DNA of 64,000 nt from Vibrio sp. UBA2441 (GCA_002342685.1 DDQN01000014.1:1-64000); one strand, 5' to 3'; numbered from the stretch's first letter, positions 45,930 through 54,783 are shown. Notes: generated by a model from the letters alone, not told the origin. Numbers and translations: made by a program.

Positions 45930-46367
45930 TTACAAATCTCTAATGTCTATTAGCTCTTCTAATAGTTCAGATAATTGGTTATATCGATCTTCACCAAATT
46001 TTGCTTTGAGTTTTACGTACTGTTTGTCTATTTCGATCCGCATTTCGCTGACAAGTAACTCTGCTTTATTGGTTAATCGGATATTTACCCTACGCTGATC
46101 AACTTCCGATTTAATCTTACAAACGTAATCTTGTTTCTCTAGTCGATTGATAATACCTGTCAGGCTAGGGCTAAGAATGCAGCTTTCTTTAGAGAGTGTC
46201 GTGAAATCAATCTCATCGTAAGCGTGGATCAGCCTCATCACGCGCCATTGCTGTACTGTAACGTCATATTCAGACAGTACAGGTCGAAAAAAATCCAGAG
46301 TAACATCCCGTGCTTTGATAAGTTGTAGCGGTAGTGAATCTTTATATTTTGTCATAAATACCTTCAT
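45930..46367 (-). CDS. hpaR: HpaR-type MarR-family regulator of 4-hydroxyphenylacetate genes
   Basis: A 145-residue MarR repressor. It matches E. coli HpaR closely by eye: LQLIKARDVTLDFFRPVLSEYDVTVQQWRVMRLI against LLQAREAAMSYFRPIV...LTEQQWRIVRIL, and CILSPSLTGIINRLEKQDYV with DQRRVNIRLT for the recognition helix and wing. A second ATG four codons in (46355) has AAGG before it and may be the true start. HpaR represses hydroxyphenylacetate/homoprotocatechuate genes and is relieved by the aromatic acids. It follows hpaA on the same strand. Confidence 0.85.
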   Translation of the reverse strand: MKVFMTKYKDSLPLQLIKARDVTLDFFRPVLSEYDVTVQQWRVMRLIHAYDEIDFTTLSKESCILSPSLTGIINRLEKQDYVCKIKSEVDQRRVNIRLTNKAELLVSEMRIEIDKQYVKLKAKFGEDRYNQLSELLEELIDIRDL

Positions 46368-46430
46368 TTTCTTGCAATAAGTTTATTAGAGTCCGTAGGT
46401 GTATCCCTGTAGATAGCGCCTAATTCTATA

Positions 46431-47312
46431 TTAGTCTATGGACTGATTTACCTTAACCCTGTACTCAGAAGCGGTCATTTCTGAGTACTTTCTGAAAAAT
46501 CGAGCAAAATAGGCTGGATCTCTAAATCCAAGATCATAGCCGATTTCAGAAACACTTTTCGAAGTAAACTGTAATGAGCGACGAGCTTCCTGCATTTGTC
46601 GATCAATAATGATTTTTTTAGATGACAGCCCACTAACCCGGCGGCAGATATCGTTAAGTCGGGATACTGAGATACCCAAATGTTCAGAGTATTCGCCCAA
46701 TGCCCAGTGTTTAGCGTAATGAGTTTCTACCAAATGGTTAAAATGATGGAACAAGCTAATATCAACACTTCGGTTTGCTTTCTCCGATTTATGCCGAATT
46801 CCGAGCCTCATTACTTCTATTAGTATCAATTGTAGTAAGGATTGTGTCGCTTTTTCCTGCATCATTCCACTGGAATTCAATTCTCTTTTTAAGTGGGTGA
46901 TAAGAGACAGTATTGGATTGTCATCTACTAGCTTGGTACAAAAAGGCTTCATTTGGTCCACCATAATATTATTCAGACCACTTTCCATATCCAGTAATCG
47001 CCAAACAAGTTGTTGCTGAATCGTTAATACATAACCGGATGAACTCGATTCTGTTACAAATGAGTGTGGTACTGCAGGTGGCGTAAAAAAGAGTGTAATT
47101 CCCTCATTTATAAAATGTTTATCGTCTAGGTGAACGTGAGTGCTGCCATCAAGAACGATATGCAGTTGATAGAACCTGTCGTGATAATGTACAGGCATAT
47201 TTCTGCCGAAGAAATTCGCCAAATTGTCCAATTGTTCAAAATGAAGCTCTGAATTTGCATAACGCTGATCATAAACCTGACCAATATTAATGTTGGGAAT
47301 TCTTGATACCAC
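46431..47312 (-). CDS. hpaA: HpaA-type AraC-family activator
   Basis: A 293-residue activator of 4-hydroxyphenylacetate hydroxylase genes. The N-terminal cupin (about 8-110: NIGQVYDQRYANSELHFEQLDNLANFFGRNMPVHYHDRFYQLH) matches HpaA of enterics from memory, with FFTPPAVPHSFVTE. The C-terminal AraC domain (about 190-290) ends FRDPAYFARFFRKYSEMTASEYR. Translation starts at a GTG with a strong GGAGG 10 bases upstream. It is divergent from the hydroxylase gene across a 233-base region with candidate operators. Confidence 0.87.
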   Translation of the reverse strand: MVSRIPNINIGQVYDQRYANSELHFEQLDNLANFFGRNMPVHYHDRFYQLHIVLDGSTHVHLDDKHFINEGITLFFTPPAVPHSFVTESSSSGYVLTIQQQLVWRLLDMESGLNNIMVDQMKPFCTKLVDDNPILSLITHLKRELNSSGMMQEKATQSLLQLILIEVMRLGIRHKSEKANRSVDISLFHHFNHLVETHYAKHWALGEYSEHLGISVSRLNDICRRVSGLSSKKIIIDRQMQEARRSLQFTSKSVSEIGYDLGFRDPAYFARFFRKYSEMTASEYRVKVNQSID

Positions 47313-47393
47313 CTAGCTTTCCTCCTCAAACAGCACATATTTTTTACAAAAATGACAAAATATGTGCAACTTCACAATATCTGCACAAAACAC

Positions 47394-47406
47394 TTAACAT
47401 ATTAAC
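47394..47406. promoter_or_regulatory. repeated motif TTAACATATTAAC, copy 1
   Basis: A 13-base A/T-rich element between hpaA and the hydroxylase gene. The identical 13 bases recur at 48864-48876 before the TRAP genes. Candidate operator for HpaR or HpaA. Confidence 0.5.
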
Positions 47407-47459
47407 GAATTCTGTGAAAAGTGCAATTGTTCTCGCGCTTAATCCATTTAATTGGCAGG

Positions 47460-47480
47460 TTGTTAACATGATAATAACAA
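47460..47480. promoter_or_regulatory. inverted repeat TTGTTA-N9-TAACAA before the hydroxylase gene
   Basis: Arms TTGTTA and TAACAA are perfect complements. The left arm and centre (TTGTTAACATG) recur at 48895 before the TRAP genes. It lies about 65 bases upstream of the hydroxylase start and overlaps a GATAAT sequence that could be a -10 box, which suits repression. Confidence 0.5.
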
Positions 47481-47545
47481 TCGTTAGGTAACCCCAGCCA
47501 AACTTTAACGCACTCGATGTGTCGTCAGATTAAAAGGAAGTAACT

Positions 47546-48715
47546 ATGAAACGAGCAAATCCATTACTAGAAAAATTACAAGAAATTTTGCCTACGATTG
47601 CGGCTAATGCTGCGCAAGCAGAAATTGATAGAACGCCTCCGGAAGAAAATATTCGCCTATTAAGGGAGATCAAATTCTTTCGCGCACTTCAGCCGAAAAA
47701 ATATGGCGGCTTAGAAATATCGTTGCCAGAATTTACCGACTGTGTTGCCGCGTTGGCTGGTGCATGTGGTGGTACGGCATGGGGTGCAAGTTTATTGGCG
47801 ACGCATAGCCATCAAATGGCGATGTTTTCAGAACAAGCTCAAGAAGAATTTTGGGGAGATAATCCAGATGCAACAGCCAGCAGTAGTATTGCACCATTTG
47901 GAAAAACAAAAGAAACAGAAGGTGGGGTTATCTTCAATGGGGATATGCGATGGAGTAGTGGATGCGACCATGCCGATTGGGCCATCCTCGGATTTCTCCG
48001 AGAAGACGCCGATGGAAACAAAACCTACTGCTTTGGCGTGGTACCAAGACATGAATACACAATTATTGATGATTGGCATGCCGCTGGTATGAAGTCCAGT
48101 GGGACAAAAACCTTGGCAATTAAAGATGTCTTTATTCCTAACCATCGTATTGAAACCGCGAAGGGGATGATGGAAGGTTCTTCAGCTGGATTCGGGCTCT
48201 ATCCTGATAGTGATATATTTTATACACCGTACCGTCCTTATTTTGCTTGTGGTTTTGCCGCCATAGGCTTGGGTATCGCTGAACGCATGCTTGAAGTCTA
48301 TAAAACCATTACTCAGAACCGTGTCCGTGCATACACCGGAGCCCGGGTTGGAGCTGCTACACCTGCACTAATGCGTTTAGCTGAATCGACTCATCAGGTA
48401 TTTGCTGCAAGAGCTATGCTTGAAAAAACGTGGGAAGAGCATAAAGAGCACGGAGAGAGAAAAGAATATCCAACAGCTGAAACATTGGCTTACTGGCGCA
48501 CAAACCAAGCTTATGCAGTGAAAATGTGTATTGAATCAGTAGACAGATTGTTTGATGCCATCGGTGGTAACTGTTGGTTTACCACCAATGAAGCTCAGCG
48601 TTTGTTCCGTGACTCGCATATGACAGGTGCCCATGCTTACACCGATTATGATGTCTGCAAGCAGATTTTGGGTCGTAGTATTATGGGGTTAGAACCAGAC
48701 CCGACTATGGTCTAA
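47546..48715 (+). CDS. 4-hydroxyphenylacetate 3-hydroxylase, oxygenase component (C2 type)
   Basis: A group D flavin monooxygenase with the acyl-CoA dehydrogenase fold that uses reduced FMN from a separate reductase to hydroxylate 4-hydroxyphenylacetate to homoprotocatechuate. By recalled comparison with Acinetobacter baumannii C2 it is collinear with a constant offset of 33, and the ligand residues are kept: H87 (THSH), S113 (ASSS), S138 (WSSG) and H363 (GAHAYTDYD). The end EPDPTMV is identical. The 389 residues lack only the C2 N-terminal extension. GGAAG precedes the ATG. Its C1 reductase partner is not in the window. It ends at its own terminator. Confidence 0.88.
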   Translation: MKRANPLLEKLQEILPTIAANAAQAEIDRTPPEENIRLLREIKFFRALQPKKYGGLEISLPEFTDCVAALAGACGGTAWGASLLATHSHQMAMFSEQAQEEFWGDNPDATASSSIAPFGKTKETEGGVIFNGDMRWSSGCDHADWAILGFLREDADGNKTYCFGVVPRHEYTIIDDWHAAGMKSSGTKTLAIKDVFIPNHRIETAKGMMEGSSAGFGLYPDSDIFYTPYRPYFACGFAAIGLGIAERMLEVYKTITQNRVRAYTGARVGAATPALMRLAESTHQVFAARAMLEKTWEEHKEHGERKEYPTAETLAYWRTNQAYAVKMCIESVDRLFDAIGGNCWFTTNEAQRLFRDSHMTGAHAYTDYDVCKQILGRSIMGLEPDPTMV

Positions 48716-48746
48716 ATATTAATCTAAAAAAAAGTATTTAAAATAG

Positions 48747-48780
48747 AAAGCTCTGCTATTGGAAAAGTAGAGCTTTTTTA
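48747..48780 (+). terminator. intrinsic terminator of the hydroxylase gene
   Basis: Stem AAAGCTCT / AGAGCTTT with a 14-base loop followed by TTTA. Confidence 0.8.
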
Positions 48781-48863
48781 ATGAGTTAGTAATGACTGTT
48801 ACCGTTCAATTAGACTAATGTCTAATAAAAATAAGTAATGAAATTGTTACAAACTTGATCTTC

Positions 48864-48876
48864 TTAACATATTAAC
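48864..48876. promoter_or_regulatory. repeated motif TTAACATATTAAC, copy 2
   Basis: Exact repeat of the element at 47394-47406, here 96 bases upstream of the TRAP receptor gene. Confidence 0.5.
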
Positions 48877-48893
48877 TAAATTGATAATGGTAG

Positions 48894-48909
48894 ATTGTTA
48901 ACATGTTAT
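48894..48909. promoter_or_regulatory. TTGTTAACATG motif before the TRAP genes
   Basis: ATTGTTAACATGTTAT shares TTGTTAACATG with the inverted repeat at 47460. Its centre GTTAAC is self-complementary. It lies 63 bases before the TRAP receptor start. Confidence 0.45.
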
Positions 48910-48971
48910 CGGTTTTAACCGTAACGTAACAAAACCTAAAAATATTAAAATTCGTATTACAAGGATGTGTC

Positions 48972-49997
48972 ATGATTAAATCGAAAATTTCTATGGTTGT
49001 TAGCACCGGGTTACTTCTCTTTGCTTCAGCAAGTGCTAATGCCGCACCAGAAAAAGTACTGAAGATAAGCTCGTGGGCTTCACCAAATCACGGCGTTAAC
49101 AAAGTGGTTTGGCCTACGTGGGGTGAGTGGATCAAAGAGGCGACAGAAGGTCGCGTTGAAGTGAAAATCGAATATGATTTGGCTCCTCCTCAATCCCAAA
49201 TTGATGTCGTAACTGATGGTGTTGGTGACGTTACCTGGATTTTCCATGGCCACAAGGCCGGTCGATTTAAACTAACTCAACTACCTGAAATCCCAACCTT
49301 TAAAGGGGGTGTAAGTTCTGAGCTTGCTTCTAAAGCCTATTGGAATACTTACGAGAAATACCTTAAAAATGGCAGAGAGCACCGTGGTGTTAATGTTATG
49401 GCGGTTGGAGTACACGGCCCTGGCCAGCTAATTACCAAAGAAAAAGTAACCTCACTTACAGACATGAAAGGCAAGAAAATTCGAGTTGGTGGTGGTGTTA
49501 TTTCTAATATCGCTAAAGACATGAAAGTAACGCCAGTATTTATTCCGACACCTAAAGTGTATGAATCACTCTCGCAAGGTGTTGTGGTAGGTACTTACTT
49601 ACCTGTTGAAGCTTTGAGCAGTTTCCGTTTAGCGGAAGTGGCTAGTAATACCCTGATGTTCCCTGGTGGTTTATATCGAGGTAGTTTCGCTATCGTGATG
49701 AACCCTGATGCATTAGAAGGTGTTTCTAAGAAAGATCGAGAAGCCATTATGGCTGTGTCAGGTGAGAAACTGTCACGCTTGTTCGGAAAAATGATGGATG
49801 ACTACGACAACAATGCATACGCTAAAGCCAAAGAGGGTGGTCATGTATTTACTCAGGCTTCTCCAGAGTTAGTTGAAGAAGTTAAAGCGATGACAACAGA
49901 AATTATCGATGGTTGGTATAAGACGGCGAAAAAACGCAAGGTCGATGGCCCTGCTGCATTCGAATATTACCAAGAGCAACTTAGCAAAGGGTTGTAA
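48972..49997 (+). CDS. TRAP transporter solute receptor (DctP family)
   Basis: A 341-residue periplasmic binding protein. Signal peptide about 1-24 (...ASASANA), then the DctP fold with KVLKISSWASPNHGVNKVVWPTWGEWIKEATEGRV, the conserved DMKGKKIRVGGGVISNIAKDM and the SQGVVVGTYLPVEALSSFRL segment. AAGGA precedes the ATG. It heads a three-gene TRAP operon. The shared motifs with the hydroxylase promoter suggest the ligand is 4-hydroxyphenylacetate or a related aromatic acid; this is inference. Confidence 0.93.
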   Translation: MIKSKISMVVSTGLLLFASASANAAPEKVLKISSWASPNHGVNKVVWPTWGEWIKEATEGRVEVKIEYDLAPPQSQIDVVTDGVGDVTWIFHGHKAGRFKLTQLPEIPTFKGGVSSELASKAYWNTYEKYLKNGREHRGVNVMAVGVHGPGQLITKEKVTSLTDMKGKKIRVGGGVISNIAKDMKVTPVFIPTPKVYESLSQGVVVGTYLPVEALSSFRLAEVASNTLMFPGGLYRGSFAIVMNPDALEGVSKKDREAIMAVSGEKLSRLFGKMMDDYDNNAYAKAKEGGHVFTQASPELVEEVKAMTTEIIDGWYKTAKKRKVDGPAAFEYYQEQLSKGL

Positions 49998-50002
49998 AAA
50001 TT

Positions 50003-50530
50003 ATGATAGCTGAGAATATTTCGATGGCTGTTAGGCGAGGGCTGGAGTCCCTCGCTGCATTAAGCCTGTTTCTAATGATGGGTATTACATTTGTCGATGT
50101 TTTCGGACGCTATTTTCTAAATTCACCGGTCGATGGCTCAACAGAGATGATTGAGGTTCTCCTTGCTGTCATGGTGTTTATGGCCTTTCCTCTTGTTTCA
50201 TGGAAAGAAGAAAACATCTGCGTTGATTTGCTGGATGCTTATTTTCCTGACCGCTGGATAGACCTTCGCCAAGCAGTAATAAACCTTATTTGTGCCGTAT
50301 CACTGGTTTTGGTAGCGATCACTAACTGGAAGTTAGCCGGTCGCTCACTTGAATATGAAGAAGTGTCTGAAATTCTGGAAATCCCATTAGGGTATGTGAC
50401 GTACTTAATTTCGATTACGGGCTTTGCAGGTGGTTTTCTTACCTTGATGAACGCCTTTATTTACATAGCAAGACTTCCGATATTTCGAGTAGGAACACCG
50501 ATTTCAGAAGAAAGGAGTAGTAGCGAATGA
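50003..50530 (+). CDS. TRAP transporter small membrane subunit (DctQ family)
   Basis: A 175-residue inner-membrane subunit with four TM helices (about 15-35, 48-65, 88-105 and 128-155). It has the DctQ hallmark VFGRYFLNSPVDGSTEMIEVLLAVMVFMAFPLVSWKEENICVDLL. It starts 5 bases after the receptor stop and overlaps the DctM start by 4 bases, so the three are cotranscribed. Confidence 0.93.
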   Translation: MIAENISMAVRRGLESLAALSLFLMMGITFVDVFGRYFLNSPVDGSTEMIEVLLAVMVFMAFPLVSWKEENICVDLLDAYFPDRWIDLRQAVINLICAVSLVLVAITNWKLAGRSLEYEEVSEILEIPLGYVTYLISITGFAGGFLTLMNAFIYIARLPIFRVGTPISEERSSSE

Positions 50531-51825
50531 TTGAGTCAATAGTCGGGTTTTCGGCTCTCATTTTTATGGTCTTTTTAAGACTACCGCTTGCTTTTGCAAT
50601 GGGTGTTGTCGGGTTTATTGGTTTTTGGTATATCAACGATTACAACTGGACAGCGGCGATGTCGATGGCGGCGCGCCGTATCATTGACACGGGTCAGGAT
50701 TATGGTTTATCGGTCATTCCACTTTTTATCCTCATGGGGAACTTTGTGACCAAAGCGGGGTTGTCAGCTGAGCTTTATCGAGCCTGTAATGCCTTTGTTG
50801 GTCATCGACGTGGTGGTCTTTCAATGTCGACTATACTCGCTTGTGGCGGTTTTTCTGCCATATGCGGTTCAAGCTTAGCGACGTCAGCAACGATGTCTAA
50901 AGTGGCGATGCCACCTATGCGAAAGTACGGGTATTCCGATAGCTTAGCGGCAGCGTCTATTGCCGCTGGTGGTACATTGGGTATTTTAATTCCACCAAGT
51001 GTTATGCTGGTTATCTACGGCTTGTTAACGGAAAGCAGTATTCGTGAATTATTTGCCGCTGGGTTTCTTCCCGGTTTGTTAGGCATTAGTTTGTATCTTC
51101 TTACTGTTAAGTGGGTTGTCTTCCGTAACCCTGAAAAAGCACCTCCAGGAGAGAGGTCTGACTGGAGCGAGCGTTTTGTTGCGCTTAAAGGTATTTTCTC
51201 TACGTTAATGCTCTTTGTCTTGGTGATGGGCGGGATATATGCTGGTGCCTTTACTCCGACAGAAGCGGCAGGTATTGGTGCGACAGGTGCATTTTTTCTA
51301 GCGCTGTATAGAAGAAAGTTAAACTACGAAATCTTGAGAGACGTTTTGGTCGATACAGCTAAGACATCGGCTGCCTTGTTTGCCGTGGTTATTTCTGCAT
51401 TGATATTGTCAAACTTTGTCAACCGAGCAGGCCTGCCGACAGCATTGATTGAACTTATTCAGGTGGGTAATGTTTCTCCAATGATGGCTATGGGTATTAT
51501 TTTGTTGATATACATTATTCTTGGGTGTGTATTTGAAAGTATGTCCATGATGCTGCTTACCGTTCCTATATTCTTCCCTGTGGTGGTTCAGCTTGGTTTT
51601 GATCCTATCTGGTTTGGTATTGTTGTCGTGGTGGTTACTGAGATTAGTCTCATTACCCCTCCAGTTGGACTAAATGTGTTTGTATTATCAGGCTTGGTTA
51701 AAGATATTAGTACAGGAACTATCTTCAGAGGTATCTTTCCATTTTGGGTCGCTGATATGTTGAGGCTAGCCATTATCGTACTATTTCCTGCAGTAGCACT
51801 GCTTTTACCAAGTTTGATGTATTGA
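50527..51825 (+). CDS. TRAP transporter large permease (DctM family)
   Basis: A 432-residue permease with about 12 TM helices. It carries the DctM signatures GQDYGLSVIPLFILMGNFVTKAGLSAELYRACNAFVGHRRGGLSMSTILACGGFSAICGSSLATSATM and GILIPPSVMLVIYGLLTESSIRELFAAGFLPG, and the C-terminal ITPPVGLNVFVLSGL. It overlaps the DctQ gene and ends 46 bases before a strong terminator. Confidence 0.95.
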   Translation: MIESIVGFSALIFMVFLRLPLAFAMGVVGFIGFWYINDYNWTAAMSMAARRIIDTGQDYGLSVIPLFILMGNFVTKAGLSAELYRACNAFVGHRRGGLSMSTILACGGFSAICGSSLATSATMSKVAMPPMRKYGYSDSLAAASIAAGGTLGILIPPSVMLVIYGLLTESSIRELFAAGFLPGLLGISLYLLTVKWVVFRNPEKAPPGERSDWSERFVALKGIFSTLMLFVLVMGGIYAGAFTPTEAAGIGATGAFFLALYRRKLNYEILRDVLVDTAKTSAALFAVVISALILSNFVNRAGLPTALIELIQVGNVSPMMAMGIILLIYIILGCVFESMSMMLLTVPIFFPVVVQLGFDPIWFGIVVVVVTEISLITPPVGLNVFVLSGLVKDISTGTIFRGIFPFWVADMLRLAIIVLFPAVALLLPSLMY

Positions 51826-51871
51826 TGTGAGTTAAGAGTCTTAATATTCCCTTTGTACATGTTTAAATCTT

Positions 51872-51903
51872 GCTTTGGATTTCGGTCCAAAGCTTTTTTT
51901 ATT
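51872..51903 (+). terminator. intrinsic terminator of the TRAP operon
   Basis: Perfect 8-bp stem GCTTTGGA / TCCAAAGC with loop TTTCGG followed by a T7 run. Confidence 0.92.
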
Positions 51904-51966
51904 TTGTTAAAATCTATCTATACTTGATATTATTAACAATAAATCAGAAAAAGAATGTGAGTGTAG

Positions 51967-52434
51967 ATGAAACGTTTCTTAATAGCATTACTGGTTCTTG
52001 TTGCCCCATTAGTTTCGGCAAATGATTTGGTCATCGAGCTTCCTGATGGCGGTATTACAAAATTATCTTATGCCGAGATAAAAGCGATGCCGAGTAAAAT
52101 GTATACGACGCACCTTCCTTGGTTTGAAGGGGAGTCTACGTTTGTCGGGGTTAGCTTGGAAAATTTGCTGCTGACTTTTATCAGTGATGGTGTACCTGAC
52201 AAGATATCAGTGAGAGCTCTCAATGATTATGCGGTAGACGTTTCTGGAGCAGATATCACCGCTTATCATCCAATTATCGCTTACCTGAGAGATGGTAAGA
52301 AAATGAAGATAAGGGATAAAGGACCTTATTGGTTAATCTATTCCCTAAAAAATTATCCTGATATAGATACGAGCGAATATCATTCACAGATGGTTTGGCA
52401 AATAAAAACGATAAAAATACTCAATAATGACTGA
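51967..52434 (+). CDS. exported protein with oxidoreductase molybdopterin-binding-like fold
   Basis: A 155-residue periplasmic protein: signal peptide about 1-18 (...VSA), then a domain resembling the molybdopterin-binding fold of sulfite-oxidase-type proteins (LSYAEIKAMPSKMYTTHLPWFEGESTFVGVSLENLLLTF; VRALNDYAVDVSGADI). There is no cofactor-ligating Cys in the expected place. Such proteins are commonly encoded with sensory cyclases in Vibrio, and here it overlaps by 8 bases the gene for a GGDEF protein. A ligand-binding role for signalling is likely. Confidence 0.75.
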   Translation: MKRFLIALLVLVAPLVSANDLVIELPDGGITKLSYAEIKAMPSKMYTTHLPWFEGESTFVGVSLENLLLTFISDGVPDKISVRALNDYAVDVSGADITAYHPIIAYLRDGKKMKIRDKGPYWLIYSLKNYPDIDTSEYHSQMVWQIKTIKILNND

Positions 52435-53551
52435 TATTGAAAAAATTAAGCTAACTCATCCCTACCTTAGGCGAGCGAAGGTCTTGCTGATGCTATTGGC
52501 AATCTCTCTGTTTATCGCGGATATTATGTTGCTTATTCAGACCAACCATTTGGCAAACAGTTATACAGAGCAGCGGAATCAAACCACATGGCTGATGTTT
52601 CAACTGTCTAAGGAGTTCTCTGAGCTTATCTTTTATGCTGAACATTATGGGCACGGAGAAAATGAGTTAGCGAACATATGGCAGAAGTATGAGCTTACCT
52701 GGAGTCGCTTTGATCTGCTTATCTATAATGAAGAAGCCAATAATTTTTTGACCATAGATGCCGCAAGAGTTTTTTTCAATGAGCAGTTTCTGGAATTTAA
52801 GGCTCTGGAGCCACTATTGGAAAATGTGCCTGAGTCGAACAGCGCAGCAATGGAGACTTTTCACGTGCGGGCTAACGAGATTTATCTCAGTGTGACGGAT
52901 TATGTAAATGGGAATTTTCCTGAGTCCAGTCCCTTATATGTAGAGCAAAGATCAAAAACACAGGCGCTGGCTGACGCTGACTTATTTCTTGTATTGGGTT
53001 TTGTCATTTGTATTGTGTTACTTTGGTATGTGTATTCGAAAGAGTCTGAATACACAAAAAAGTTGGCACTTACTGACCCGCTAACGAATATTTTTAACCG
53101 GTTAGCTCTGTTTAGTCTGTTGGAAAACTATGAAAAAACACAGCAGAAATATACCCTGTTTTTGCTTGATCTTAACGGATTTAAACAGATAAACGATAAT
53201 TATGGTCATCATATAGGCGACGAGGTGTTGATTGAAGTTTCCACTCGTCTCCGAAAATTGAACAAACACGACTGTATAGCATTTCGGATTGGTGGTGATG
53301 AATTTGCGCTGGTATTAAAAGAAATATCCAGTTTTCAAAGTCGTATGGGAGAGTTCGGTAATAAAGTGGCTAGCAAGTTTCACCGTCCATTTCAGACCGA
53401 TGGTCTCAGCTTTTCATTTTCCACGAGTATTGGTTACGCAAGTTACCCTAAAGACAGCAGAGACATAGATGAGCTGATTTTGATTGCGGACAGGATGATG
53501 TATCGAATGAAGCATGAAAATAAAAAAACACCCGTTAACACGCATAAATGA
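52427..53551 (+). CDS. membrane diguanylate cyclase paired with the exported protein
   Basis: The 374 residues have TM1 at about 19-36, a periplasmic helical domain (about 37-180), TM2 at about 183-202, and a GGDEF domain with intact GGDEF at 289-293 and DLNGFKQINDNYGHH upstream. There is no RxxD inhibitory site (KHDC region). Coupled translation with the molybdopterin-fold protein suggests that the periplasmic partner reports to this cyclase. Confidence 0.92.
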   Translation: MTDIEKIKLTHPYLRRAKVLLMLLAISLFIADIMLLIQTNHLANSYTEQRNQTTWLMFQLSKEFSELIFYAEHYGHGENELANIWQKYELTWSRFDLLIYNEEANNFLTIDAARVFFNEQFLEFKALEPLLENVPESNSAAMETFHVRANEIYLSVTDYVNGNFPESSPLYVEQRSKTQALADADLFLVLGFVICIVLLWYVYSKESEYTKKLALTDPLTNIFNRLALFSLLENYEKTQQKYTLFLLDLNGFKQINDNYGHHIGDEVLIEVSTRLRKLNKHDCIAFRIGGDEFALVLKEISSFQSRMGEFGNKVASKFHRPFQTDGLSFSFSTSIGYASYPKDSRDIDELILIADRMMYRMKHENKKTPVNTHK

Positions 53552-53705
53552 ATGCGGCTCGCTTTGACTACAGTTAAATTCGTAGTCAGAACCCCCTTAA
53601 TTCGATAACATTCGACGGGTATACCTTATATTAAGTGACAGGGAACTTCCCTTTCGCATGTGTTTGTTTCCTATAAACATCACCTTAAAAAAACTGGATT
53701 AAAAA

Positions 53706-54050
53706 ATGATTGAAAGAAAAGAGACGAAGCAGCGCATGAGCCGCGCTGTTATTCACAACAATACGGTTTATTTCTGTGGTCAGGTCGCAAAAGACTCAAC
53801 AAAAGGCATTAAAGAACAAACAGAAACAATGCTGGAAAAAGTAGATGATCTGCTAGAAAGCGTAGGGTCTTCTCGCGAAAAACTGCTTTCTGCAACGATA
53901 TACGTTAAAACAATGGACGATTTTGCTGAAATGAATAAAGTCTGGGATAACTGGGTACCTGAAGGTTACGCACCTGCTCGCGCTTGTGTTCAGGCTTCAA
54001 TGGCTCGTGAAGAATTATTAGTAGAAATCTCTGTTATTGCTGCGGTTTAA
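53706..54050 (+). CDS. RidA-family enamine/imine deaminase
   Basis: A 114-residue trimeric cytosolic enzyme of the YjgF/YER057c/UK114 family that hydrolyses reactive enamines and imines released by PLP enzymes and dehydratases. The carboxylate-binding Arg is R92 in APARACVQA, and E107 lies in VEISVIA. It shares a bidirectional terminator with the convergent GntR gene. Its product chemistry fits a supporting role for the adjacent dehydratase cluster, but it could be a general housekeeping member. Confidence 0.9.
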   Translation: MIERKETKQRMSRAVIHNNTVYFCGQVAKDSTKGIKEQTETMLEKVDDLLESVGSSREKLLSATIYVKTMDDFAEMNKVWDNWVPEGYAPARACVQASMAREELLVEISVIAAV

Positions 54051-54084
54051 TTAACCTTAGTTTAGGGTTAGCTATTTCTATATT

Positions 54085-54126
54085 AAACGGCCTCTCACAT
54101 TGCAAAATGGAGAGGCCGTTTTTTTA
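54085..54126. terminator. bidirectional terminator between ridA-type and gntR-type genes
   Basis: Stem AAACGGCCTCTC / GAGAGGCCGTTT with inner CATT/AATG pairing, and T-runs on both strands. Confidence 0.9.
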
Positions 54127-54783
54127 TTCCTTCCTTTTTTTCAGCTTCTTGCCTACATCATTGAAGGTAGAAATGTGTTCTTCTGCATGAAGTGCTGCGG
54201 CTTGCGGATCATTATTACATATAGCGTCAACAAGGGGTTGGTGAGCAGCAACAATGCTTTCTGGGTCATAATTTGCCAGGTCAATATTAAAGAAGAGCAG
54301 CATCTGGTTAGAGACATTTCTATATATATTGATTAATCGGCTATTGTCACTTAATGAGACAATCATTGAGTGAAAATCCAGCTCGAACTTACTCTTTCTT
54401 TGCGTGGATATCAGGCTGTTTTTTGCTTCTTGGGCAAACTCATGCATCAAATTGGTGAGCTTGGTTTTTCCTTCACTATCGATTTTGGTCGCGGCTAACC
54501 ATGCGGATCGTGATTCAATAGCAATTCGCAAATGATAGATTTCCCAGACATCGTGCTCATCAATCTCAATAACTTGCCAGCCAACATAAGGTATTTGTAC
54601 CACTAATCCTTCATGCGATAGGGTATTTAATGCCATTCGAATCGTACTTCTTGAAAGTTCCAGCTCTTTGGCCAGAGAACTTTCTACGATTTTTTCACCC
54701 ATTTTGTATGTTCCATTCAAGATCAGATCACGCAAATAACTTACTGCCTGCTCTTCAAGACTACTTTTATTAAATTTCGCCAT
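54124..54783 (-). CDS. GntR/FadR-family (FCD) transcriptional regulator
   Basis: A 219-residue regulator: N-terminal winged helix (about 10-75: LRDLILNGTYKMGEKIVESSLAKELELSRSTIRMALNTLSHEGLVV) and C-terminal FCD ligand domain (about 80-210) with the metal-binding His residues in the DFHSMIV and HQPLVDAI segments. Divergent from the UxaA-type operon and next to two GATTGTC-type palindromes, so it is the likely repressor of that operon and of itself. Confidence 0.92.
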   Translation of the reverse strand: MAKFNKSSLEEQAVSYLRDLILNGTYKMGEKIVESSLAKELELSRSTIRMALNTLSHEGLVVQIPYVGWQVIEIDEHDVWEIYHLRIAIESRSAWLAATKIDSEGKTKLTNLMHEFAQEAKNSLISTQRKSKFELDFHSMIVSLSDNSRLINIYRNVSNQMLLFFNIDLANYDPESIVAAHQPLVDAICNNDPQAAALHAEEHISTFNDVGKKLKKRKE

